Origin: Anaerolineales bacterium UBA6055
GTDB lineage: Bacteria > Chloroflexota > Anaerolineae > Aggregatilineales > Phototrophicaceae
Reading direction: 5' to 3'
DNA: 64,000 nucleotides
Assembly (NCBI GenBank): GCA_002428985.1
Contig: DIYL01000037.1
Location: 62,001 to 126,000 of the forward strand
The translations under genes were made by a program, and so were the position numbers. How positions within the stretch are numbered: the stretch's first letter is position 1; every line of letters begins with the position of its first letter. Shown one piece after another: positions 35,521-42,843 of this stretch. The notes under the pieces were generated by a model. That model was given only the letters and a program-made list of their open reading frames with translations. It was not told where the DNA came from and ran no database searches.

Positions 35521-35540
35521 AGATAGATTCATAACTATCT
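35521..35540. repeat. Inverted repeat upstream of the macro/Mug/TIR-DarT operon
   Basis: AGATAG and CTATCT form exact 6-base arms around an 8-base centre, ending 19 bases before the operon start codon. This is the usual place for an autoregulator site, but no DNA-binding protein is encoded in the operon, so its role is open. Confidence 0.35.
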
Positions 35541-35559
35541 ACTGACGAATGGATACTTC

Positions 35560-36483
35560 ATGATTGTCTATGTCGTAGGCGAGCATTATCAAAGTCCTGC
35601 CCAAGTATTGGTCAACCCTGTCAATACGGTTGGCGTGATGGGTAGTGGCATTGCATTTGACTTCAAACGATTTTTCCCAGAGATGTTTGCTCATTATCAA
35701 GATTTGTGTGAGCAAGATCGTTTCGATATTGGGCAGTTGTTATTGTACAAAACACCGCACAAATGGGTGCTAAATTTCCCTGAAAAACGCCATTATCGCG
35801 CCACTGTACGGACTGAACATATTGCTGATGGACTGAAGAAATTTGTGGCAACGCATAGTGACTATGGGATGACATCAGCATCATTTCCTGCATTGGGTCA
35901 AGACGATGATAAACTGGATTGGGATGTAGATATTCGCCCGATGATGGAAGCATACTTGAATCCTCTGCCGATTCTTGTATATGTGCATCTTGATGAACCC
36001 GATAATGACTTTGTGCCGAAAAAGCGCAATATTCGCTCTGTACGAACATGGCTCAACGAACAGATTAGTCATGTTACATTTGATAAATTCTGGCGTGACA
36101 TCACTCGAATTATTTCTACAAAAGCTACAATCCGTCCGTTTGATGCAAAAGTTGAGCGATTCCATGTGGGGGTAGCGAAGGGGCGCAATAGACGCGGTCG
36201 TAATCTTGTGTTGCGCGTGAACGAAACCCCGAAACCTATTTTCTTATCGCAAAGCGCTTTGATGGATCTGTGGGCATATATCACCCGAACAGGCTATGCG
36301 TTACCGCAAAATCTACCAAGTGGCTTGGATCAACACGCACGGTATATCGTGCCATTATTGAATCAACTCGATTATGTTAATGCCCTCGAGATGTGGATGG
36401 TTGGTGCAGAACGGTCTATCGGTTTACAGTATATCCCGTCAGCAGATCGTCAAGATAATGCACATGTTGTTGAGTTGACATGA
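35560..36483 (+). CDS. DarG-like macrodomain protein with C-terminal extension
   Basis: 307 residues. Residues 1-145 are a macrodomain of the DarG type: NPVNTVGVMGSGIAFDFK and NFPEKRHYR, which keeps the lysine used by DarG to release ADP-ribose from DNA. The glycine loop that is LGCGLGGLDW in the other macro protein of this window is LGQDDDKLDW here (residues 112-121). Residues about 150-307 are a second domain I cannot name; in DarG the equivalent part binds DarT. The stop overlaps the next start (ATGA). Likely the antitoxin or reversing enzyme of the operon. Confidence 0.82.
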   Translation: MIVYVVGEHYQSPAQVLVNPVNTVGVMGSGIAFDFKRFFPEMFAHYQDLCEQDRFDIGQLLLYKTPHKWVLNFPEKRHYRATVRTEHIADGLKKFVATHSDYGMTSASFPALGQDDDKLDWDVDIRPMMEAYLNPLPILVYVHLDEPDNDFVPKKRNIRSVRTWLNEQISHVTFDKFWRDITRIISTKATIRPFDAKVERFHVGVAKGRNRRGRNLVLRVNETPKPIFLSQSALMDLWAYITRTGYALPQNLPSGLDQHARYIVPLLNQLDYVNALEMWMVGAERSIGLQYIPSADRQDNAHVVELT

Positions 36484-36992
36484 GTGATATTTTACCAGAT
36501 GTTTTAAAGACTGGGTTGATTGTCGTATTTTGCGGGACTGCTGCAAGTACAAAGTCGGCTGAACTAGGTGCATATTATGGGAATCCGACCAATAAATTTT
36601 GGTTGGCATTACACACTATAGGATTGACTCCTAGACAACTCGATCCCACCGAATTTCGTACTGTAACGGCATACGGTATTGGATTTACCGACATCGCAAA
36701 ACAAGCTGTTGGTAATGATCGTGTTCTAAATGATGACGATTTTGACCGTGATGACTTGACGCAGAAAATGAAACACTATCAACCACAAATTTTAGCGTTC
36801 ACGAGTAAGCGGGCATATCGTGAATGGCGCGGTATCAAATCCAATAAGTCTGTATCATATGGTTGGCAAGATGACACAATTGAGCAGACAAAAATCTATG
36901 TGCTGACGTCACCATCAGGTGCTGCGAGTGGATATTGGGATATTGCAATATGGCAGGCACTGGCCGATACCTACACACTACTAAGGACATAA
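36480..36992 (+). CDS. Mug/TDG-type mismatch-specific uracil-DNA glycosylase
   Basis: 170 residues. The first motif reads FCGTAASTKSAELGAYYGNPTNKFW, matching the Mug-family start in which the Asn of GxNP is Thr-Ala here; then YGIGFTDIAKQ and the late loop LTSPSGAASGYWD, where NPSG is usual. Mug/TDG enzymes remove uracil or thymine from mismatches. The two altered loops suggest a changed substrate. It is translationally coupled to the macrodomain gene (ATGA overlap) and ends one base before the TIR-DarT gene, so base excision may be tied to modified bases made or sensed by this operon. Confidence 0.83.
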   Translation: MSDILPDVLKTGLIVVFCGTAASTKSAELGAYYGNPTNKFWLALHTIGLTPRQLDPTEFRTVTAYGIGFTDIAKQAVGNDRVLNDDDFDRDDLTQKMKHYQPQILAFTSKRAYREWRGIKSNKSVSYGWQDDTIEQTKIYVLTSPSGAASGYWDIAIWQALADTYTLLRT

Positions 36993-36993
36993 C

Positions 36994-38427
36994 ATGGCAA
37001 ATATGACTAAGATTTTTATTTCCTATGGACGTAAAGATGGACGAGACTTAGCTGTCAGACTACGCGATGATTTGCAGGGGGTTGGTTTTAGTGTTTGGCT
37101 TGATCTAGAAGAAATCCCCGGTGGCGCGACATGGTCAGTCAATATCGAAGAAGCGATTGAACATTGTGACGTCACTATTGCATTGATGACCCATGCTTCA
37201 TACTCGTCACAATGGTGTCGTGCTGAACAATTACGATCGCTACGTAAAGGTAAACGGGTAATTCCATTATTAGTGCAAGCGGATGCTGAAATACCGCTAA
37301 TTCTAGAACATCTGAATTATCTTGATTTTTCTGATCTTACTAAATACCCTGCGATGTTTCGGGATTTGCTCAGCGATATTTCGGCGGGGCAGGCGTTTCG
37401 TTCACGTGTGACGACCGACACATTATCCCCTGAGATTGAAGCCACGTCGCCATTTAAACCATCACCATCTTCATCTGGTACGCGGACGTACACCGAAGAA
37501 AAACGTACTGCATCGGCCTTCCGGCGTGAGATTGACAAACTACGGAATGAGGATTGGTTGGGTGCACGTTATTGGTGGACTTACTTCCTCTTTTACTTCA
37601 CAGACATTCACAATGTCGCTCATATGCTTGAACATGAGGAAATCTTATCTCCTCACGAAGCAGGTGAAGATTTCTATAGTCGTTGGGATAAATATGTTCG
37701 CCTTTATTTTCGCCCACGTACACCGGGTCTATTTCGCTGTGAGGGATTTCGTCCAACCGAGAAACAAGGGCGTGAGTATTGCCCAATTCCTGTATATCTA
37801 TTGTTCGATTTTGAAGCGGTGATTTGTCATCCGGATTCACGGTTTAGTGAGGGCAATCTAGCACAGACCAAGAAAACGTATGCGTCACTTCAATATTTTC
37901 GTGATTTGCCCTTCGAGATGATTTATCATGATTCATGGTTTTTGCCTGACGAACGTGAAGAAATTATGCGTTCACGCGACGCGCAGGTGATTATTCCGGA
38001 TCGTATGGGACTAGAAAGCTTGCAATTCATATGGGTACGGTCAAATGCGGAATATGAAACATTGCAAAGTCTTGTATCGGGTGATGTATGGCGCAAGTGG
38101 CGCGATAAAATTACAGCTCGACGTGATTTCCAGTTGTTTAATCAGAAATGGGTATATGTAGAAGATGTGCAAATGACGGAACAAGAAATACGCTTTCGCT
38201 TTAACCCATGCGAGAAGAAAGTGGACTGTGCACCATTTCATGTACAGGCAGTTGTAACCCATGAGGATAATGTGTTGTTCCAATGGGAAAACGACGCTTA
38301 CGAATTTGATGGTAAAGACCTTGTGTTGCGCTTACCAGAAGCAATCCGAGATTATGATGTGCAATTTTTGATTGATGGCGAACTGGCATTTTCGGGTGAT
38401 TACCAACCAGAACTAATTTTGATATAG
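36994..38427 (+). CDS. TIR-domain protein fused to a DarT-like (DUF4433) ADP-ribosyltransferase fold
   Basis: 477 residues. Residues 4-130 are a TIR domain: KIFISYGRKDGRDLA, DLEEIPGG, and SYSSQWCRAE with Glu78 at the NAD-hydrolase position. After a Pro/Ser-rich linker (about 145-165), residues about 195-365 match DarT: YFTDIHNVAHML, LYFRPRTPGLF with Arg242, IPVYLLFD, and RDAQVIIPD. In DarT the last motif is AE with the catalytic glutamate; here it is Gln331. Residues about 370-477 are a beta-rich end of unknown type. AAGGA precedes the ATG. DarT enzymes ADP-ribosylate DNA bases; TIRs consume NAD. Which half is active is unresolved. Confidence 0.82.
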   Translation: MANMTKIFISYGRKDGRDLAVRLRDDLQGVGFSVWLDLEEIPGGATWSVNIEEAIEHCDVTIALMTHASYSSQWCRAEQLRSLRKGKRVIPLLVQADAEIPLILEHLNYLDFSDLTKYPAMFRDLLSDISAGQAFRSRVTTDTLSPEIEATSPFKPSPSSSGTRTYTEEKRTASAFRREIDKLRNEDWLGARYWWTYFLFYFTDIHNVAHMLEHEEILSPHEAGEDFYSRWDKYVRLYFRPRTPGLFRCEGFRPTEKQGREYCPIPVYLLFDFEAVICHPDSRFSEGNLAQTKKTYASLQYFRDLPFEMIYHDSWFLPDEREEIMRSRDAQVIIPDRMGLESLQFIWVRSNAEYETLQSLVSGDVWRKWRDKITARRDFQLFNQKWVYVEDVQMTEQEIRFRFNPCEKKVDCAPFHVQAVVTHEDNVLFQWENDAYEFDGKDLVLRLPEAIRDYDVQFLIDGELAFSGDYQPELILI

Positions 38428-38438
38428 AGTGGAGCATC

Positions 38439-38870
38439 ATGCGCGTATACAAAAACGAAAAATTACAAGCACTTGATATAGAGTTTACAGCACCGCGTGA
38501 CGGGGATGCTGGTTATGATTTGTACTCGATTGGCGAGTATATTCTCAAACCGATGGAACGGGTTCTGGTTGAGACAGGCTTGCATCTAGAAATTCCAGCA
38601 GGGTACGTCGGGTTAGTTAAAGACCGCTCAAGTGTTGCATCTGCTGGATTGCATACAATGGCAGGGGTCATTGATGCATCGTATCGTGGAGAATTGAAAA
38701 TCCTGATTATCAACCTGAGTGGTGCGGATTATACGATCTCTATCGGGCAAAAAATCGCGCAATTGGTTGTCATGCCGATTTATACGCAAACCGTTGAAGT
38801 TGTCGAAACACTTGAAGATTTGGCCGACAGTGAACGGGGTGCTGGTGGTTTTGGGTCGACGGGGGAGTAG
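38439..38870 (+). CDS. dut: Deoxyuridine 5'-triphosphate nucleotidohydrolase (dUTPase)
   Basis: 143 residues with all five dUTPase motifs: DAGYDLYS, KDRSSVA, GVIDASYRGELKI, KIAQLVVMP and RGAGGFGSTG. The enzyme, a trimer, converts dUTP to dUMP and pyrophosphate, keeping uracil out of DNA and supplying dUMP for thymidylate. GTGGAG lies before the ATG. It starts 11 bases after the TIR-DarT gene and looks like part of the same transcript, two genes after a uracil-DNA glycosylase-like protein. It may be the housekeeping copy or an operon-dedicated one. Confidence 0.95.
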   Translation: MRVYKNEKLQALDIEFTAPRDGDAGYDLYSIGEYILKPMERVLVETGLHLEIPAGYVGLVKDRSSVASAGLHTMAGVIDASYRGELKILIINLSGADYTISIGQKIAQLVVMPIYTQTVEVVETLEDLADSERGAGGFGSTGE

Positions 38871-38873
38871 ATT

Positions 38874-39221
38874 GTGTTAGATATTTTTCTGAGTCCTCCC
38901 ATAATTCATATTTTGATTGTGCTATTTTGTGGCCTGATGACCATCATAGGATATTTGATATTTAATTGGGGGTATTTCTATATTCGGTATAAGAAAAAAG
39001 ATGATAAATCCAGTCCCTTCAGACAAATATCAGGTATAAGGCGATATTTTGTTGGAAGTATTGCAATATTTTGGAGCTTCATTTTTCTTTTTTTGACGTT
39101 TAATGTTATAACGATATTACACTCATTAATGATCATTGCATATTGTGCAATCCTATACATTATCTGGAAAGTCGATAACGGGCGATTTATTCGATTCATG
39201 AGTAATGATCGAATGGGTTAG
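38874..39221 (+). CDS. Small membrane protein, unknown
   Basis: 115 residues from a GTG at 38874 with GGGGGAG about six bases upstream. Three predicted membrane helices: about 6-32, 57-77 and 80-100, with a short charged loop (KKKDDKSSPF) between the first and second. No family recognised. It begins three bases after dut and is probably the last gene of the macro/Mug/TIR-DarT/dut transcript, which ends at the hairpin at 39234-39266. Confidence 0.6.
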   Translation: MLDIFLSPPIIHILIVLFCGLMTIIGYLIFNWGYFYIRYKKKDDKSSPFRQISGIRRYFVGSIAIFWSFIFLFLTFNVITILHSLMIIAYCAILYIIWKVDNGRFIRFMSNDRMG

Positions 39222-39233
39222 AAGCCTTGTATG

Positions 39234-39266
39234 ATACGAATTGTTAAACTTGCTCTCAATTCGTAT
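39234..39266. terminator. Terminator hairpin between convergent genes
   Basis: Perfect 10-base arms ATACGAATTG and CAATTCGTAT around a 13-base loop, lying between the small membrane protein gene and the convergent DcrB-like gene. Short T-tract (TTT) follows on the plus side; it likely serves both directions. Confidence 0.65.
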
Positions 39267-39283
39267 TTGGGTAGTCTCTTGGT

Positions 39284-39742
39284 TTACTCATAAAATGTCA
39301 GAGATTTGAGAATAGCTTTAAAGTGGGGTATGTAACTTGCTTCTAGTGAACGCAGTGTCGTGCCATGTACACTATAAAGCGCATCCGGCCCCGTCATAAT
39401 TAGAGCAAAGATTTGCGTCAAAGGGGTATTATCCTGATCGGCATTCCAATGATACACTTCCGAGTAGGCGGGAAAGTCTTCTTGCATCCACTTTTCCTCG
39501 CTTAATAGATCAAAACCCTTGTAATCTTGTTCGCGGTCGGCGCGCGCTGTCGCAATCTTTTGTTCAAAGTTTTCCTGTGTTGGTGGTTTGAGTTCGCGGA
39601 TTGAAAATGTCATATTCGCACGAAAAGAGTCTTCTTTTGGTGCAAGCACAATCAAGGGGAAGTTTTCGTTATGCGAGACTGTCCATCCATCCGGCAGTTG
39701 CAAGCCGATGTTCGCTTCTTCACTGATATAATATTTTGTCAT
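39284..39742 (-). CDS. DcrB/PsbP-like domain protein
   Basis: 152 residues with the DcrB-related pattern: IGLQLPDGWTVSHNENFPLIVLAP, then a central helix (ENFEQKIATARADREQ) and a C-terminal ALYSVHGTTLRSLEASYIPHFKAILKSL. No signal peptide. DcrB-like proteins next to secreted toxin or contractile-system cargo genes are often chaperone- or immunity-like. It lies 32 bases after the eCIS-cargo-like gene on the same strand and no separate ribosome binding site is obvious, which fits a dedicated partner. Confidence 0.7.
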   Translation of the reverse strand: MTKYYISEEANIGLQLPDGWTVSHNENFPLIVLAPKEDSFRANMTFSIRELKPPTQENFEQKIATARADREQDYKGFDLLSEEKWMQEDFPAYSEVYHWNADQDNTPLTQIFALIMTGPDALYSVHGTTLRSLEASYIPHFKAILKSLTFYE

Positions 39743-39774
39743 CGTTTTATCAATTCTTATGCTTTATTTTGAGA

Positions 39775-41013
39775 TTAACTGCCCCATGCCCATGACCATA
39801 ACCAACTGACGCCACTCTTGGCCGTTTGCGCGGTCACATCGGCGATGGCATTCGTGTCGATCTTGACGGAGTATCCATAAGAGAAACCAAGACCTGCTGA
39901 TAGCTTACCTTGATTACCAAAGCTCAGCGTACCACTATCCCATTTGATAAAACCGGTAAGTTCGCCACCGACACCATAAGATATACCAAGTTTACCCTCG
40001 GTAGTGGCGAGGTCTTTGCCCTTTGCTTTGAGTTTAATGTCCACCGTGCCTTCGGTTGATGCACCAAAGAACGCACCGAGTTTACCGCTGGCTTCACCTT
40101 CCATCTTTTCAAGGTTATAGGCGATTTTGGCGGCTAGCTGACTATCAATACCGACTTTGCTCTCCATCTTACCGGAGCCGACTAAACCGTTGCCACCTTC
40201 AGATTCCCACCCCAATGTTCCAAGCTTGGTTTCGTCACTTGCGCCGAGTAAGAACCCTGCTTTGCCTTCGCCTTTAAGCTCGTTTGAATTAATGTCGAGC
40301 TTACCTGTCACCTCACCTTTACCATATTCGCCTTCGGTTTCGACCTTGCCAGAATATGATTGTGTACCATCGCCAGAAATTGAGGTTTTACCCTTGCCTT
40401 TGACATCTCCAACCATCGTGCCTGCACTGGAAAAGTCTGCCTCACCGAGATCAATTTCAAGTTTTTCGATTGCAAAAGGATTCTCAAACGCTCCGGGCTG
40501 GTCTTCGGGATGATCTATTGTTTCAGTTTCGCCTGTAGTACGATCTTGTTTCCAAGCTTGTGATCCTTCGACCTCAGCAATTGAACCACCACCCTCACGT
40601 TCAAAGTTTGGACCATCTTCAATCTCAACCCCGTCTTCGTCATCTTTTTGGGGTGCAGTATAGGTCGGTGCAAATGACATGAACCAACTTGTCCATGTCT
40701 CTTGGGAGCTGGTTGCAGGTGTGTTGGTCTGATTATTCTGATTCCCACCGCCGCCACTTTTGTTTTTACGCCCGCGTTTGCGTTTCTTCCCACGTTGAAT
40801 CTCATTGTGGGAGCGGTTGGTCATCGTAACTTGATTGCCGGATACATCCAGTAAACCACGCTGAATCAAATTCATCGTTGCTTGGTTGCCGATAGTACGC
40901 TGTAAATATTGGATTGATAAGCTATCGCTGTGATTTGGCAAATTGGGTGTTTTAGATTTTGAGTTTGTGCTAGATGCTGATAATTTACGAACCGATGATT
41001 TATAATTAACCAT
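39775..41013 (-). CDS. Secreted-cargo-like protein with eCIS-type N-terminal leader and Gly-rich beta repeats
   Basis: 412 residues. Residues about 33-52 (YLQRTIGNQATMNLIQRG) match the leader found at the N-terminus of extracellular contractile injection system cargo, often with DUF4157. A very basic tract (KKRKRGRKNK) follows at about 76-86, then an acidic linker, then from about residue 180 a series of amphipathic Gly-rich strands with recurrent GKL/GxG units (GKAGFLLGAS, GKLGAFFGAS, GKLGISYGVGG, GKLSAGLGFSYG). The end is Trp-rich (WLWSWAW). No enzymatic motif. It has a good promoter and AGGGGA site. Possibly a pore-forming or beta-barrel effector. Confidence 0.65.
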   Translation of the reverse strand: MVNYKSSVRKLSASSTNSKSKTPNLPNHSDSLSIQYLQRTIGNQATMNLIQRGLLDVSGNQVTMTNRSHNEIQRGKKRKRGRKNKSGGGGNQNNQTNTPATSSQETWTSWFMSFAPTYTAPQKDDEDGVEIEDGPNFEREGGGSIAEVEGSQAWKQDRTTGETETIDHPEDQPGAFENPFAIEKLEIDLGEADFSSAGTMVGDVKGKGKTSISGDGTQSYSGKVETEGEYGKGEVTGKLDINSNELKGEGKAGFLLGASDETKLGTLGWESEGGNGLVGSGKMESKVGIDSQLAAKIAYNLEKMEGEASGKLGAFFGASTEGTVDIKLKAKGKDLATTEGKLGISYGVGGELTGFIKWDSGTLSFGNQGKLSAGLGFSYGYSVKIDTNAIADVTAQTAKSGVSWLWSWAWGS

Positions 41014-41042
41014 TTGATTCCCCTGAATGTAGTGACAATACT

Positions 41043-41072
41043 ATTATAGTACAGTTTACTGTTTCAGCACAA
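41043..41072 (-). promoter_or_regulatory. Promoter for the eCIS-cargo-like gene
   Basis: On the minus strand TTGTGC (41072-41067) and a perfect TATAAT (41048-41043) are 18 bases apart. Predicted transcription starts near 41036, about 23 bases before the ATG. The -10 lies in a TACTAT/ATAGTA palindrome that could bind a regulator. Confidence 0.5.
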
Positions 41073-41159
41073 ACAATTCGTACACATTGGGTGCATTTCA
41101 ATATGTTATTTTACTCGATAATGACGTTCGTATTCTTCGAACTATTAATCAATTAGCTC

Positions 41160-41894
41160 TTAAATTTGTCCACCATCAACTGTAATAGTCTGCCCTGTAA
41201 TGAAACTTGCCCCATCTGAACATAAGAATAAAATAGCATTGGCGATGTCTTCGGGTGTGCCGACACGATTGACCAGTGTTTGTTCAGGAGCTATAGTTGG
41301 CATATCAGGTTCATTGATGTTGCCAGCACAGATTGCATTGACACGAATATTACTGTTTGCAAGTTCGCGCGAAGCCTGACGGGTCATACCGATAATGCTT
41401 GTTTTCCCCGCGACATAACCCATGCCTTCTTCAATTGGGCTCGGATTTCCGGCTGTTGATGCTAGGTTAATAATAACGCCACCACCCTCATCTGCCATGA
41501 CGCGTCCAACTAACTGCATGACAAAGAATGTGCCGACTGTGTTGACTTCGATTTGTCTACGCCAATCCCACTCATCAATTTTAAGCATGGGCTCAGCTTT
41601 GAAGATACCAGCGCAGTTGACTAGAATATGGATCTGCCCAAACGTATCACGCGCCTGTTCAATCATATTAGCAACCTGAAACCGATTAGATATATCACCT
41701 TGGAGGGCAACAGCTGTGCCACCCTCGGTTTTAATATCATCTGCGACATCTTCGGCGCGTTCTAAATTGAGGTCGCTAACAGCAACAGATGCGCCACTCT
41801 TGGCTAAAAGATTGGCAACTGCACGTCCGATGCCGGCACCAGCCCCCGTGACGAGGGCGTTTTGTTCGCTTAAGTCAACGTTGAAGGTTGGCAT
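41160..41894 (-). CDS. Short-chain dehydrogenase/reductase
   Basis: 244 residues, a classical SDR: cofactor loop TGAGAGIGRAVA, NCAG, Ser in NLASTAGNPS, catalytic Tyr-Lys in GYVAGKTS, and a C-terminal GASFITGQTITVDGGQ. The acid after the second strand (VSDLN) favours NAD over NADP. Its 5' end overlaps the 3' end of the hydrolase gene by 25 bases, so the two are one transcript. Substrate unknown. Confidence 0.92.
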   Translation of the reverse strand: MPTFNVDLSEQNALVTGAGAGIGRAVANLLAKSGASVAVSDLNLERAEDVADDIKTEGGTAVALQGDISNRFQVANMIEQARDTFGQIHILVNCAGIFKAEPMLKIDEWDWRRQIEVNTVGTFFVMQLVGRVMADEGGGVIINLASTAGNPSPIEEGMGYVAGKTSIIGMTRQASRELANSNIRVNAICAGNINEPDMPTIAPEQTLVNRVGTPEDIANAILFLCSDGASFITGQTITVDGGQI

Positions 41895-42580
41895 AGGGAA
41901 TATAACCAGTCTTGGATCGTGGCTTCTGCTCCGGCGTGGAACATTTTGTTGCGGGTATCAATTAACTTGCGGTCTGCAAATCGTGCAACATATGAATCGG
42001 CATTGAAGTGATGTGTTTCGTTATGAGTGAGGGTGGTTTTGACGGCATAGCGTGAGGCAATATTCCAATCACGTTCTCCTGTTACACAGAAGATACGGGT
42101 ATCAAGATCAAGAATCTCGGTTTCATCCAGCATGTTACCAGCGAGGATGACGCCCTTGGGTTGTTGAATAGATTTGAACTGATTGTAATTTTCGCCTAGG
42201 AGGAGTGATGCGTCGGTTTGTGTCCAAATAACAACGTGGTTGGGATCAATATCAGCTTGTTGGATAGCAACTTGGTAGGCATTGATGGCGTCTTGTTCTG
42301 CTTGGCCTCTACCACCAGATCCGCTACGTCCGGTGCCCCGTTTATCCCAACGGAATACAGCAAATCCTGCTTGGATTCCCATTTGGACATGATGGTTAAA
42401 ACCATATCGTCCAGTACAACAAGCATTAGGAAGGATAAACAAAAGCGGGTAGCCATTTAGGGGAACAGGTTTATTCGGATAATCAATCTGACCCGCTAGA
42501 CGAACATCATCGCCCGCAAAAATTACTTCATGTGAGATGCCAACTGTTGGTATATCAAACTCAAAAGATTGCACTGCCAT
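41870..42580 (-). CDS. Alpha/beta-hydrolase-fold protein with unclear nucleophile
   Basis: 236 residues from ATG 42580 (GGAG six bases upstream; a GTG two codons earlier is less likely). The fold is indicated by GYPLLFILPNACCTGR with an oxyanion-type segment, FRWDKRGTGRSGSGG, and a late FCVTGERDWN acid region. The nucleophile elbow, normally GxSxG, reads IWTQTDAS, so the serine is not in its usual place. It overlaps the SDR gene. It could be a non-catalytic member or use a shifted nucleophile. Confidence 0.75.
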   Translation of the reverse strand: MAVQSFEFDIPTVGISHEVIFAGDDVRLAGQIDYPNKPVPLNGYPLLFILPNACCTGRYGFNHHVQMGIQAGFAVFRWDKRGTGRSGSGGRGQAEQDAINAYQVAIQQADIDPNHVVIWTQTDASLLLGENYNQFKSIQQPKGVILAGNMLDETEILDLDTRIFCVTGERDWNIASRYAVKTTLTHNETHHFNADSYVARFADRKLIDTRNKMFHAGAEATIQDWLYSLCQPSTLT

Positions 42581-42843
42581 ATCCACTCCATCACTTTAGG
42601 TTTCAAATTATGTATAGCTACAAATAAAAACTAAGAAACCAGAGGAATTTTAAGTAAAGGATAAAGAGATATGGTTTAATTTATTGGACGCTATTATGAC
42701 AACAATTTTACAATTTGCCAAGATCATTTTACAAATTTTTTACAAAAGTGTCGCAATTGCATTCTATATGCCATCTAACTTGACTGTTTAGAACATCTGT
42801 GCAAGACTTGACGTTGTGATTATTGATGGTAGTGAGGCGTATT

